Source: Trametes villosa (Eukaryota; Basidiomycota; Agaricomycetes; Polyporales; Polyporaceae). From it: a DNA stretch of 64,000 nucleotides. The stretch is taken from contig PUDQ02000024.1 in NCBI GenBank assembly GCA_002964805.2, positions 1-64,000 on the forward strand, read 5' to 3'. Of this stretch, positions 1-10,891 are shown piece by piece (position 1 is the first letter of the stretch; each line of letters opens with the position of its first letter). The notes beneath the pieces were generated by a model. The model worked only from the letters and a program-made list of their open reading frames with translations, did not search any database and was not told the origin of the DNA. The position numbers and the translations under genes are program-made.

Positions 1-2469
1 ACATTGGGGGACGAAGTGGATGCGGGAGATCTTGCGCTTGACGTACAGTGTCTCGTAGTCGTATGCGAAGTCAGAGAGGAGGGTGTGCGCACGCTGGCGC
101 TGCAAGGCGGTACTGCGCCGTTGGAAGACGATCCGGACACCGGCCACAAGCTTGCAGTAATGTTTCCAATACCGCTCGGGAAGCTTCCCGTACAGGAACG
201 CAGGTGCTAGGCCGTAGAACCAGTTGAGAAACTCCCAGCACTTGTAACCACTCGAGATCTTTTCAGCAGGGTTACGAGGAGGGCGGTGGAAAGATCCCGG
301 CAGGAAATGCTTCGCCGCGACGACCAATTCCCCATGCTGTACCCAGGTCTCGCCCGTCAGGCAAATCCAGTCCCAGGTGTCCTTGTGATCCCCGTTCTTC
401 GTGTCGCAGTCGAACGTCCCGTGCCAGAGGCGGTAAAAGAGATCCGGGATGTTCAGCCCACAAAGGTGCATGATATCGCCCGGAAAGAGTCGGGGAATGG
501 GAAGGGTATGTGCGGGAGAGAGGCCGGAGAAGAGACTGGGCTTAGAGATCCCAGTAGCGAGCCGGCGTGCTTCGTAGTTGGTGATCGATGTGGCTTGTCT
601 GACGTACGCGAGCTTCTCCTCATACAGCTCTGGAGAGGAGTCTTCGATATCAGCAGGGTCGTAGTCGTCATCTTCGCAGCCGTGCTCTGCGTAGTTGTTG
701 GGCTTCAGGCAAACAGAGTAGTAGTGAGATCCGCCCGGTTTACGCCGTCCTTTACGACCACACCAGTGCCGACACCCGAGCTTCCCATGGTGACTCACTA
801 GGCCCGTAACGTCAGGAGCCCCGATGGCGTCGGCCTCGCCACAGAAGACCCAAGGACGTGAAGTGAAGACGACATCCCGAGCAGCATCCCAGATAGACAA
901 CCCTTCCTTCTGCAGAGCTGCGATGTGGTGGAATCCGGGGAACAGGAAGGACTCGAAATGTTTCGGTTTCGTCGGACCTGGGATGATAGAACCCGGGAGA
1001 ATGTAGCGCTTTTTGTAGCGCTTCCCAGGGGCGACATCGACGAGGATCCAGATGTATATCCAACAGTTGGAGGCCTTGTGCTCGTACAACTGGGCGCCGT
1101 CCATCGAGAACAGCAGGCACGTATCGTTCTCCGAGATGCGACCTCTCTGACAGGCGTCCCAGAAGTCTGCACCATCGATGATGTCGCTGATGCGATCGAG
1201 TTCCCCGGTACGCTGTAGCTCCTCGAGGATACGGGTCATCTGGTGTTGACGATACCGCATGTCGTCGGCGCCTTCAGGAGAACGATAGCGTGTTTGAATC
1301 TGGGGGCCGAGCGCGTAGGTATCGAACTGGCGACGGGCTTTCTTCACAGGTCGGACTCGTTTGAGCAGCTCTGGGTCGTATCGAGACTCGGCACAGAACT
1401 TGCATGTCTCGAGGTCTGCCCAGGGGCCGGTGTACGCCATGCATGACCCGGGGCACATGTCGTGAGTGAGAGCATGGATACCGGTGAGTTCCGCAATCTT
1501 CTTCTTGACGAGGTGGAGCGATAGCACATCGTCTTCGGGGTGTCGTTCGAGAATGGAGTTGCGAGACTCGGCGTAGATGGCGTCGGCCCCTTGAGTGTCT
1601 GCCAGATACAGGCGGATCGAGAGACGTTCGTCGGGCGTAAGAGTAGGGCAGTGGGTCGGTGGCGTGCGCAGCTGCTCGATGACGTCCTTGCTAAGCTGCG
1701 AGTCCTCGAGCTGCGGGTTGTTTCGAAGGGCGTCGACGAATACTTGGGCAAAATCGATCTGAGGAATGCCAGTTGACGCGAGCGGATTAGCTGAGAGGGG
1801 TGCGATGGACGGATCCGGTTCGTTCGCGGGCGGCGCCGCTTGTGCATTGCCAGCTGAGCTTGCGAGACCCAGCATATCTTCGATGGTGGCCAGATCCGGG
1901 TTTCTGCCAGTAGGCGCGGCCGCTGGAAGTGGACGCGCATCCCCAACTGGGACATCCTCGAAGCCCGGCGGATGCTGCCAGCGTGTATGTCGTTAAACAC
2001 GGTTCTGCGAGTACTAGATGTGGGGGCAACGTACATTGGGAGGCGTGTTTGAACGACGTGCACCTTGAACGTCATCGGAGGGCTGCCCATCGGCGCGTCG
2101 AGCAGATTCGAGGGCCAATGGGGGATCGCCGCCGCGGCCTTCGTTCGGGTTCGAATCGAGCGGCGGTGCTGGTCCAAGCGAGTTCAGCGCGTGTGCACCG
2201 ACATCGTGCTGCATGGACGGTGCGTCCGGTGATGGCATCGGTGAGCGGCGCTTGCTGGGGGGAGCATCGGAGGGTCCTCTCCTCGGCCTCTTGCGGGGTA
2301 CGGGGGCGTTGGGATCGGGAAGGGGGATTTGGCCGGCCTTTTGCTGCGCTTCTCGCTCTGAGGCGTGCCGAAACCAGGTCGCACGCGAGCAGGAGACTTT
2401 GCTGGCTTTTCGGCACTTGAGGCATCCGCATACGAACTCATGTTCAGCAGACCCTGCGGGATTGGCCAT
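1..2469 (-). CDS. Plavaka-type (Tnp2 family) transposase, 3' end beyond window
   Basis: The product is predicted to cut and rejoin the ends of a Plavaka-type (CACTA-like) DNA transposon in the nucleus. Exons are 2035-2469 and 1-1974, joined by a 60-base GTACGT...CAG intron (1975-2034) that removes the only in-frame stop. From 1974 to the left edge the frame stays open for 658 codons. The N-terminus (residues 10-35) holds a C-x-C-x2-C cluster and a later Cys/His, then a basic Pro-rich stretch. The central region carries typical Plavaka/Tnp2 motifs: SMDGAQLYEHKASNCWIYIW at 1036-1095, LPGSIIPGPTKPKHFESFLF at 925-1000, a GRKGRRKPGGSHYY block, ATGISKPSLFSGL and PPRNPAEKISSGYK. I see no frameshift, so this copy may encode a full protein. 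The C-terminus and the left transposon end lie outside the window. The family assignment is from recognised motifs and is strong. Confidence 0.9.
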
Positions 2470-4102
2470 AGCCCGGAGTGCTCTAGTCGAAGACCGAGTC
2501 GAGAGGCTACAAAAATGTCAGATAGGTGTGCATGGATGCACTAAAGCCAGTACTCACATAGTGCGAAGTCGAGTAGCTCTGCTGATGTACAAGGGAGGCT
2601 CAAAACCGAACGTCAGTGGCCTACGGGAACTCGGACAGGGCGCATCCACAGTAACGACGGCGTGAAAACAAAGGTTCGATTGCTGGACACGTGTAGATAC
2701 ATTGAATCGTCGAGAATGTCTGTGAATCTCTACGAGGACCGCTGTCGGTAAGCATCAGAGAGCCGCGTGGTGGGAGTAGCTGGAGAGGTCGATTGAGCGC
2801 CTGATTGCTGAGCGCTTTCGTCAGGACTCCCGCTCAATCGTGAGACTCCTCTCCTCATTCGCAGAGACTCGCCCCGAATCGGGCACGTTCTCACTGGGGA
2901 TGAGGACTTGGGTGCGTCCACATTTATGGGCGTCTAAATCATGTGACTGCGGACGCTTTGGGAATCGGCGTTGCCCCTACCCACACGAGTCGTGCGCCAC
3001 GCGTACGGTGTCATCCTCGTCTCCTCCCGCCTCGCCCGCCAATACTACCTAGCTCGCCGTCTCAAGCAATGCGTGCGGCCAGAAAGACCTCCGCCATACT
3101 TCGCAAGTGTTTGTCAGATATCATCCCATCCTGCTGCGGCTATGCAGTCCAGCGTTGCGTGGGGACTTTCTAGCGCGGATCCACTCAAACGGCAGCCTCT
3201 GGGATGCTACCAATTCTGTGATATTCGCGCGGCTCTCTATCGAGAGTTTACAGGGTATTGCAACGCTGTACAACGTTGGCGCGGCGCGCATCTTCTTTGG
3301 CCCTTCACGCCTTGCAAACGGCGGACATACGCGGGTTACTCGCGCAGCCGGCACGTCAGCGATACGGGCACAGTACGGTGAGTGTGTCCCTTCGATGTGC
3401 CTTCACAAGGATTTTACGACACCCAAGGCGATCACCACAAGGCGCGTACGACGCCACAAGCATCAACGTTGCAAATCGCCCGCTCTCGCCGACGCGTACG
3501 ATGAGCAGAGCACGCTCACGTGTATTCCTCACGCTCTCCTCGAGCGCATACAGCCATCGAAAATAGCCTCCGGGCCGCCATATGACACTCATCGTGTCCC
3601 CACAATATCCGTGCGCGAGTGCACATGGCAGCCTCCACTTGTAGGCGACGCTCCCGCGCTCGTCGAGCTTCTCTGCTCACGGTCCCACCTACACGGCGAT
3701 GCCGATGCCTCGCCACCCTGCGCCCCCGCGCGTGGCGTCCGACGCGTCCAGCTGACCGTGTTCTATCGCCGATGACGAGCAGATAGGGCTGCAGAAGAGG
3801 GGAAGACCCCGCGTTTGATGTGCGTACTGTATTGTCTGTTCCTGGCGCTCCGAGACATGTTGGTGCTGATGGAACGCGAAGCCCCAGAAGCCGTGCACGC
3901 TCCGGACTCCCCGAAGGCCGCGCGCGCAGGTGATCGAGGATCCCGAACTGCGTCGCGGGTTGTGCGGTTGCAGCTCGCGACGTCGGACGAAGAGAGCAGC
4001 TCGGGCAGGGGAGAGTAATGGAGACTTCTTATGGTACATTCCAACGTCTCTACGACAGGCTCATGGCGCGGATCGTCCACGGCAGTACAACAGTGCGTAT
4101 AC
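2470..4102. other. Intergenic, no gene recognised
   Basis: Only short overlapping ORFs without recognisable domains occur here. The part near 2470 may be the outer end of the Plavaka element, but its partner end is outside the window, so no terminal repeat can be matched. Confidence 0.5.
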
Positions 4103-5105
4103 TTAGAACTTGACCTTGCTGACGGTCTCCCAGAAGTGCTTGCCCTGGATCTCCGCAATCTCCAGCTCGAGCGCGGAGGGCTGGCGCGAGCCGTCGCCAC
4201 CGGCGAAGGTACCGGCACCCCAAGGAGAGCCTGCGAAGGTTGGATTAGCTCGGTGTATGCGCTACATCGACGCGCGGAGCAGTTCAGATGGCGCATTTAT
4301 GCGCCACCTTGTACTCCTCTGCGCCGATGATAGAACTGGTACTCACCACCGCGGACCTCAGACACGTTCGTGAGCTGGGCGAACGCCTTGGCGTAGCCGA
4401 GGGGCACGAAGATCAAACCGTGGTGGACGAAGGTCGAGACCGCGTTGAGGACGGTCGCCTCCTGGCCGCCACCGGGGGACGCGCTCGAGACGAACGCGGA
4501 GACGTATTTGCCGCTGAGCGCGCCGGAGCCCCAGAGGCCGCCGGTGGCGTCCCAGAAGGCCTTCCACTGTGCGGGGAAGTTGCCGTAACGGGTGGGAATG
4601 CCGAGGATGAACGCGTCGAACTGGGCGATGTCCGTCGGCGCGAGGATGGGGTACGCGGGCTTCGGCGGCGCGTGCATCTTCGTGAGGACCTCCTCGGGGA
4701 GCGTCTCGGCGATCCTGGTAGTGGGTGTGGGCGTGAGTATGGGAACGCGCGGGTTTGAGAAGGAGCGGGACGTACTGGTAGATGGTCGCCGAGCCTCCGG
4801 CGGCCGTGATACCGGCCTTCACGCCCTCAGCCACTAAATATATGCGCGCGGTCAGTATAGGCAGACGGTTATAGACAAGGGCGGGCGCGGTACGCACACT
4901 TGGCGATGTGGCCGTAGAGGGAGTAGATGATGATGGCGACCTTGGGGGAGGACATGGTGCTTTCGACGGTGGTCTGGGCGGCGGGTGCGGGTGCGGATGC
5001 GGGTGCGGGGGTGGCTGCAGCGGGAGCGGTGGAGGCGGGGGCTTTAGCGGCGGTCTCGGGGTCGTCTGAGTGGTTCTTCTTGGTACGCTTTCCGGGGAAG
5101 CACAT
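4103..5105 (-). CDS. NAD(P)H:quinone oxidoreductase, WrbA/Pst2 flavodoxin family
   Basis: This is a 253-residue flavodoxin-like quinone reductase. The family uses FMN and NAD(P)H for two-electron reduction of quinones and protects against redox cycling. Exons run 4898-5105, 4776-4833, 4347-4714 and 4103-4230, with phases 1, 2, 1 and introns of 64, 61 and 116 bases. Residues 1-50 form an Ala/Pro-rich extension beginning MCFPGKR. The core starts at [20 protein letters not shown], the phosphate-binding loop region, followed by the WrbA signatures [22 protein letters not shown] and [12 protein letters not shown], then [18 protein letters not shown] near the C-terminus. The Cys at residue 2 could allow lipid anchoring, which would suit the eisosome-associated Pst2/Rfs1 relatives of yeast, but that is inference. 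The ATG at 5105 lies about 50 bases after a TATA-like site. Confidence 0.93.
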
Positions 5106-5154
5106 TCAAGAGACGAGCAGGGGCTGCAGAACCAGACGGGGCGCGGCGGGCAGG

Positions 5155-5162
5155 GTTATATA
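5155..5162 (-). promoter_or_regulatory. TATA-like box of the quinone reductase gene
   Basis: On the reverse strand the sequence reads TATATAAC and lies about 50 bases before the ATG at 5105. The position fits a core promoter element. Confidence 0.45.
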
Positions 5163-6282
5163 CATCGATCGAGCGTCTACCCGAGGAGCTCTGTCTGAGA
5201 CGCCGTGAGACGTTCTGCCCTCGATTGGGCCGAAGCCCGTTCTCCCGCATTCCATCCTCCAACCCTCCCTAGCATCCACTCCCAATCCCGCCGGGCCCCT
5301 CCCCCGCCCGCCGTCCGCCGCGCGACGCCTGTCCCCTTCCGCACGCGCCCCGACGCCGCGCGTTGCCAGCACAAGCCCCCAACGTGCGCGCGCCGCGCAG
5401 GACTCGGACCTGGCACGGCCTGGCACAAGTCGCGAAGGCGTCGATCGCGCGGGGTCGTCATATTCGTCTGGTGATTGAGGCGCGCATGGCACCCCTTTCA
5501 CTTGCCTGCCATATCCGGCACGATTCTCTCGTCCGCTCCCGCGCCCCCGCCCAAATCCGTCCTCGCGTTCTCTCGTCGGCCGCGCTTCAACGTTCTCTCC
5601 TCGAGGCCCCCGCCGCCGCTCTGTAATCTGCCAGGCCTCCGCTCAGGCTGTGACCGTTTTCTCTGACGCGCCCGAATGATTCCCTCGTTGATGCACTTTG
5701 CAGATGAGCAATACGACATCGGCATGTCGTTGCGGGCGTCAGCTTCTCACATGGTCGCTCGAGATGTTCGCGGCTCGGTTCGCCAACAGAGTCGTGCTTT
5801 CCCTTTCCTGGCAACGCTTTCCGCCGCGAGGTGTCCGCCGCGGTCCGCCGAGCCTGGAGGGTGTGGATCCACGACACAAGACGGGCGTAACAACCTGTGT
5901 TGCTGACCAAGTTAGGCGGCCATTTGCATCACCTGCCATTCAGTTCCCTTACCAATGCATCGTGCATTTCGTTAACTCGTTGCGTAAATCGACTACGAAA
6001 TATGAAGCGAGCATGATGGGATGGCCTCGCGAGCTGCTGCACCGCGGTACCGTTTGGGGCAACTGACCAAGAACGACGACAAGCGTAAGCACAATTTGTC
6101 TGTACAGTACTCAGCACACAACCAGGGTCGATTGGATTCGCCTTGGGTGATACCTGAAAGCGACGTCAGAACACTCGAGCCCCCTCTCCTACGAGGTGCG
6201 CTTCCGAGTTTCTCACCCAAGACGCTGTTCGTAAGAACGTCGGCTCCCGCGTCCATGTCGAGCAGACAAGTAAAAACCTCCG
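5163..6282. other. Intergenic, no gene recognised
   Basis: This stretch lies between the quinone reductase promoter and the first tRNA gene. It contains only small ORFs with no domain or splice pattern that I can support. Confidence 0.5.
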
Positions 6283-6368
6283 GTCCTTGTCGATTAGTGG
6301 TTAGATCATCACGTTGTGGTTACTGCTACAAGCCCGTGAAGACGGAGGCTCGAATCCTCCCTGGGACA
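6283..6368 (+). tRNA. tRNA-His (anticodon GTG) with 14-base intron
   Basis: The acceptor strand 6283-6289 (GTCCTTG) pairs with 6361-6367 (CTGGGAC), with one U-U mismatch and one G-U pair. The D arm is GAT/ATC around a loop with GG. The anticodon stem is TCACG (6309-6313) with CGTGA (6335-6339); the loop reads TTGTGG, giving anticodon GTG at 6316-6318. A 14-base intron (6320-6333) sits one base 3' of the anticodon, the canonical nuclear tRNA position. The T stem is GGAGG/CCTCC around CTCGAAT, so position 54 is C rather than T. A run of six T (6371-6376) provides the Pol III terminator. A genomic G precedes position 1. A covariance-model search would settle functionality. Confidence 0.85.
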
Positions 6369-6546
6369 CATTTTTTGCCCATTTACTAGTACCAGCCCGC
6401 GTACTTCTTGAGCGTGGTCTAATGTTTGACTCAGAGCCGATGGATCCTCTCCGGCTTGGGGACGAGGGAGGGTTGCCTTATGGTCGCTTCTAGACCCATT
6501 TAGGAACCACACCAGCCATGGTATAGCAGAACGACTACAACTTCCG

Positions 6547-6628
6547 GTCCTTGTCGATTAGTGGTTAGATCATCACGTTGTGGAAACACAAATCCGTGAA
6601 GACGGAGGCTCGAATCCTCCCTGGGACA
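6547..6628 (+). tRNA. tRNA-His (anticodon GTG), second copy with 10-base intron
   Basis: The mature sequence appears identical to the copy at 6283, including the same acceptor, D, anticodon and T arms. The intron is only 10 bases (6584-6593, AAACACAAAT) and unrelated in sequence to the 14-base intron of the first copy. A run of six T at 6629-6634 is the terminator. The two genes lie about 180 bases apart in direct orientation, so they arose by local duplication or gene conversion with independent intron divergence. Confidence 0.85.
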
Positions 6629-6634
6629 TTTTTT

Positions 6635-7195
6635 GTTCCCTGTACCAATGGCAACACCACCTTCACCCGTACCACGGAGCTCGCTGCTCGTGCAACGGAA
6701 GCTCGCGTCGCGTATGGCTCGAATGTGTACCATCTAGCTCTTCTTGACGGTAAGCTTCGTAAGCAGCGCATCCATGCAATAACTCACCACACGGTTAGTA
6801 CATGGAGGGCATACAACCATGCATTCCCCTTCTCGCCAGACGGTCGGACCCGGATTCCCCGGAGCAATTCTCGGGCATACATGCAGACACTCGGATGACC
6901 TCTGCTGTCGGTCGAATCGCGCAAGATGCCTTGCCATATGCCAATGTTGGCTGCCATCCGACATCCACGACAGTGCCGCTCACCATCAGAGGGATTTTCG
7001 CCAAACGCCCTTCTCGACCTGCTGCGCCCGGCGACCGTTCTCTGCCGCAACTCAGTGAACCCTCGGCACTGCGGACGCCCGGGCGGCATGCTTGACATGT
7101 CCATCTGCAAGGCCACTTTTTACCCAGGCGGGCGCATGCCAGCTTGAATATAAACTCGCAAGCATAGGGAGGGCTCTGTACATCGCGAGCTATCG
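6635..7195. other. Intergenic, no gene recognised
   Basis: This is the upstream region of the methyltransferase gene. The sequence AATATAAAC at about 7147-7155 is a weak TATA-like match some 45 bases before the ATG. Nothing else is recognised. Confidence 0.4.
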
Positions 7196-8277
7196 ATGAC
7201 AACCCCCGGGCCCCAGGAGCTGAACACCCTCACGTCGCAGTTCTACGACGCGAACCCTGCGTTGGAGGACGATCGGCTGCGCACGCATCGTATCGAGTAT
7301 GAGATCACGCTTAGGGCGATCCTTAGTCGCCTTCCTCCTGGGTGCACGGGGTTGAAGATCCTCGACATCGGCGGGGGTACAGGTGAGCAGACATCTACCT
7401 GGTGCGACCGCCTACTCACCATTTATCGTACCATCTCTATGCAGGCCCTTACTCGTTTGCCCTCGCCTCCCTTGGCCACAGCGTAACCCTCATAGACCTT
7501 TCCCCAGGCCTCCTCACTCTCGCGCGTACCCGAGCATCCTCCCTCTCGCCCACCGCACGCCCGGCACGTATCCTCACGGGCGACGCGACGGACCTCTCGG
7601 CTGTGCTCCCCCAGGCCGAGCGCGGGACGTTCGATGCCGTGCTCCTTCTGGGACCTCTGTATCATATCATGTCCGCGGACCTGCGCGAGAAGGCAGTGCG
7701 CGAGGCATGGGCTATGGTACGACTCGCAGAGGCCGGCGAAGAGGACGCACAGGGGGGCACGCTGTTCTGCGCATGGGTGAGCCGGTTGGCGCACTACCGG
7801 GACGTCGCCAAGCGCGACCCAGCTCGGCTGGCGCAGAAGAGGGAGTTCTATGCTAAACACGCGGAGGACGGGTGCGCTCTCCAAGTTGTGTCTACCTATG
7901 CACTGCATACTGACCTCACGGTGGGCGCAGGGACTATGTTCGGTATGACGAGGACGGGAATGCGTGCCATGCGATGAATCACGAGATTCCCGCGAATATG
8001 CCGCTCTTGCTGAAGCGTCTCACTGGGGAGGATAATGTCCAGATGGTCGGTACGGAGGGCGTCCTCGCTGGAGGCCTCGACGCGCTGGTGAACGAGCTGC
8101 AGGGCGAAGCGTTTGAAGTGAGTGGTTCCGCCGTTTCTCTCCCAAACTCTGTCCCGACCAGACATACGTGTATAGGCTTGGGTGGACAAATGTTGGGACG
8201 TCGGAACAGATGAGCATGGCTGGATGCTCTCCGACCACATCGTTGGCGTTGTTTCCAAGACCGCGCGCGGTTCGTAA
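7196..8277 (+). CDS. SAM-dependent methyltransferase (class I fold)
   Basis: This is a 300-residue predicted methyltransferase that would use S-adenosylmethionine; its substrate is unknown. Exons are 7196-7382, 7445-7871, 7931-8117 and 8176-8277, with phases 1, 2, 0 and introns of 62, 59 and 58 bases. Motif I, the SAM-binding loop, is ILDIGGGTGPYSFALASLGH and spans the first intron. The acidic end of the next strand is VTLIDLSPGLLTLAR. GDATDLSAVL and FDAVLLLGPLYHI follow in the order of motifs II and post II. The third intron is placed because the frame before it stops early; GTGCGC...GCGCAG splicing gives REFYAKHAEDGDYVRYDEDG. The protein ends at TARGS. Upstream is a pair of tRNA genes and downstream a divergent enzyme family, so context gives no substrate hint. 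Confidence 0.88.
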
Positions 8278-8805
8278 ATTTGTCATAAATGGTCCCCATA
8301 CTACCTGTATGGTACACTTTACGAAACACATCCAGTGGCCCTCCAGCTACTGGATCCACCACCACTTGCTGCCATGTCTTTGCAGGAATCGTGCATCTAT
8401 GCCTGGTAGGACGGGGAGAGATCGCGCGGTACTCCTCGATCGAACCCAAGTGAATCGTACCGCATGCGGCCATTGCGTCATACCCACCATCAGCAGCCGC
8501 TTGGCTGCCGGTCAACTTGAATTCAGCGCCCAGGACTGGTTAACTCTGGAGAGGACACCCCGCTCACTCTCCTTCTTGCCACAAGGTTCTCTTGTAACAA
8601 TCGCTATTGACAGCGCATCTTCAACCTATCTCTCTGACGGCGAGATAGTGTAAGTACTCAAACAACCTCTGCGCATATATGCGCCTACTTACTGACCAAA
8701 TGGCATAATCTGCAGTACTAGTATTCGTATTGCGCTAGCAGGCTCCACTCGTGCTTCCACAACTTTGCGAACTCTGCTGCTTCCTTCTAACGGAACACTG
8801 TCGCG
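8278..8805. other. Intergenic, no gene recognised
   Basis: This short spacer lies between two forward-strand genes. No convincing upstream exon of the tocopherol-cyclase-like gene was found, although one cannot be excluded. Confidence 0.4.
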
Positions 8806-9891
8806 ATGTTGACGGTATTTGGTCAAGACCACTTTGCGCCGCACTCCTCTCGGCGTTTCGAAGGCTGGTATACCCGCACGCAAACGGAAGACGGCGGGAC
8901 ACTCGCAGTCATCTTCTGCTGGGTCAAGCACGCCAAGCAGCGCGGAAACCTCGTCCTCGTCCTCTATGAACCCCCGCCCATGTCCCCGGAAGGCTCTTCG
9001 CACCAAAGCAAGCACCCTGAGATGCCCGCCTTCAAGTACCAGTTATTCCCGGACCACTTCGACCTCCTCGTCGGCGCGCGCACGCACGGCGAGCCCCAGT
9101 CGTTCACCATCACCGCACCCGGCATCGGGCGCATGGCCGTCAGCCCCTCCACAATCGAGTACGACCTCGCCGTCCCCGCGCACGCGCTCCGCCTACACCT
9201 CGTGCTCACCGCACACACCGCCTGGGCGCGGGCGCACCCGCTCGCGGGGCCCATGGGCCCCATCCTCCCGCTCTCCGCGCTCCTCCCGCTGAACTGGCAC
9301 GTGCGCTCCACGCACAGCGCCGCCGCGTACACGCTCGCGCACGCCGAGGCGGAGCTGCGCGGGGCCGGGCGCGCGCACGCGGAGAAGAACTGGGGCGCGT
9401 CCTTCCCCGCGGGCTGGATCTGGGCGCAGGCGTTCGGCGAGGGCGCGCGGACGCTCTGCCTCGCGGGCGGGCAGGCGCTCCCGGGCGTGCCGCTGCAGGC
9501 GTACCTCGTCGGCTACCGCTCCCCTGCGCTGCAGTGGGACTTCCGCCCGCCGTTCGCGCTCGGCCTCGGGTGGCTCTCCCCATTTTTGAGCGTGCAGCGC
9601 GACAGTCGGCGCGGGGAGGTCGACCTAACTGTGGCGACGTGGACGCGACGGCTGCGCGTGCGCATCGCGGCGCCGCCCGAGAGCTTCGTGGGGATCACCG
9701 CGCCGCTGGAGGACGGGCACCACCTCGACTACGCGTACGAGAGCTTCCGGGGGACGGTGCGGGTGGAGGCGTGCGCGCGGCGCTGGCCGTGGGCGCGGTG
9801 GGAGCGCGTCGAGGAGGCGGTCCTGGGGGTGGACGCGGACGGGGTCGTGTGCGGCGCGCTCGAGTTCGGGGGGGCCTTCTCGCACCGGTGA
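8806..9891 (+). CDS. Tocopherol-cyclase-like protein (PF14249-type)
   Basis: This is a single-exon 361-residue protein. Residues 8-20 read HFAPHSSRRFEGWYTR, the opening signature of the tocopherol cyclase family, and the central motif AHAEKNWGASFPAGWIWAQA matches the family's conserved NWG-FP-W block. In plants and cyanobacteria the family closes the chromanol ring of vitamin E. Fungi are not known to make tocopherols, so the natural substrate here is open. The protein ends with VVCGALEFGGAFSHR, similar to the usual family C-terminus, which supports the TGA at 9889. That TGA overlaps a good splice donor (GTGAGTGCG), so a spliced longer form is possible. There is no signal peptide or membrane segment that I can see. 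The start is the ATG at 8806; a short upstream exon cannot be excluded. Confidence 0.85.
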   Translation: MLTVFGQDHFAPHSSRRFEGWYTRTQTEDGGTLAVIFCWVKHAKQRGNLVLVLYEPPPMSPEGSSHQSKHPEMPAFKYQLFPDHFDLLVGARTHGEPQSFTITAPGIGRMAVSPSTIEYDLAVPAHALRLHLVLTAHTAWARAHPLAGPMGPILPLSALLPLNWHVRSTHSAAAYTLAHAEAELRGAGRAHAEKNWGASFPAGWIWAQAFGEGARTLCLAGGQALPGVPLQAYLVGYRSPALQWDFRPPFALGLGWLSPFLSVQRDSRRGEVDLTVATWTRRLRVRIAAPPESFVGITAPLEDGHHLDYAYESFRGTVRVEACARRWPWARWERVEEAVLGVDADGVVCGALEFGGAFSHR

Positions 9892-10409
9892 GTGCGTGAA
9901 GGGGCCCTGATATGGCGACGGACAAGAGCCGTCGATAGCGCGGCAGGGTGTGAACGGACAGGGAAGAGAAGCAGAGGGTGGCGCACCGGTTACCAAGCGA
10001 AGACTGGCGGGATAGCTGGAGAGGGTAAGGAGGGTATTAGAGCTGTTAGAGACGTACTATAGGGAGTGTATGGAGAAGGCGGGCACGTGCTACGAGGGGT
10101 CTACAGGAGACGAGGTTAGGCCTGGTCCTGTGAACGCGGGCAGCCTGGTGACACGGTCATCTGGCCCTCGCTCTCGCCCGCACCCACCGCGCCCCATTCA
10201 GACTCGCAGAACCGGGAACTGCCCCGCCTTCGCGCAGCGATCCGGGCGGCGGCAGCGCACGCCCCTATATAAGCGCAGTCCCAGGGGCCCCCACCTCTCT
10301 CCCGCACACCCATCCACGCACGATACACGGCTCGCTCGCACATCGCACCGTCTGCTAGACGTCCCCGGTTAGACCTCCACTTTCGCCTCTTCTTTCGTAC
10401 ATCTACGAC
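9892..10409. other. Intergenic region with promoter of the downstream small gene
   Basis: No gene is recognised. The only clear element is the TATA-like box listed at 10265. Confidence 0.5.
10265..10272 (+). promoter_or_regulatory. TATA box of the 81-residue protein gene
   Basis: TATATAAG lies about 140 bases before the ATG at 10410, followed by a C-rich, CT-rich leader typical of strongly expressed basidiomycete genes. No further element is evident. Confidence 0.5.
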
Positions 10410-10891
10410 ATGGCCGAGACCGCCACCCCCGCGACGATCGAGATCAACGACGCCTACTTCTGCCAGCACCTCAAGGAGGTCGTGAGTACTCCCCGTACTT
10501 GCGACTAGCAGGCAGTGGCTGAGGACGGCGGTCGATGCAGTGCACTGTATGCTCGTATGACGGACGGGAGGAAAACGACAGCTTCTTCGGGGTGGGTGAT
10601 CTGCGAACCTACCTTCCTTCGGTCGACTGACTATATGCGTAGTTCGACCCCATCGACCGCGAGGGAATCGAGGCCCCCGCCTCCAGCGTGAACAAGGACG
10701 GCCAGTACCAGTGCAAGAAGCACGGTTCCGCCGGTCAGTACACCATCCCAGCCTTGTCATGGCTGATAGACGTCGTGTGAACGAGTACTTACCTGATATT
10801 GCGTGCAGCGTGCAACCAGTGCTATGGCTGGAAGAAACAGATCACGCGTGCGCGCGTGGCCGCGAAGAAGGCGGGCAAGAAGTCGTCATAA
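10410..10891 (+). CDS. Small Cys/His-rich protein, 81 residues, unknown function
   Basis: Exons are 10410-10481, 10643-10733 and 10809-10891, phases 0 and 1, with introns of 161 and 75 bases. Residues 17-22 are FCQHLK, and the second half carries YQCKKHGSAACNQCYGWKKQ, giving a C-x2-H ... C-x3-H ... C-x2-C arrangement that could bind one or two zinc ions. The C-terminus is Lys/Arg-rich (ARVAAKKAGKKSS). Because all three exon joins keep the Cys pattern together, the model is well supported although the protein would be missed by length filters. I do not recognise the family and give no function. The strong TATA box and short leader suggest robust expression. Confidence 0.75.

Noticed and set aside
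6283..6634. The tRNA pair as SINE-type or tRNA-derived repeats
   Set aside because: Both copies fold as complete tRNAs with a canonical intron position and end directly in a Pol III T-run, with no tail or flanking duplication.
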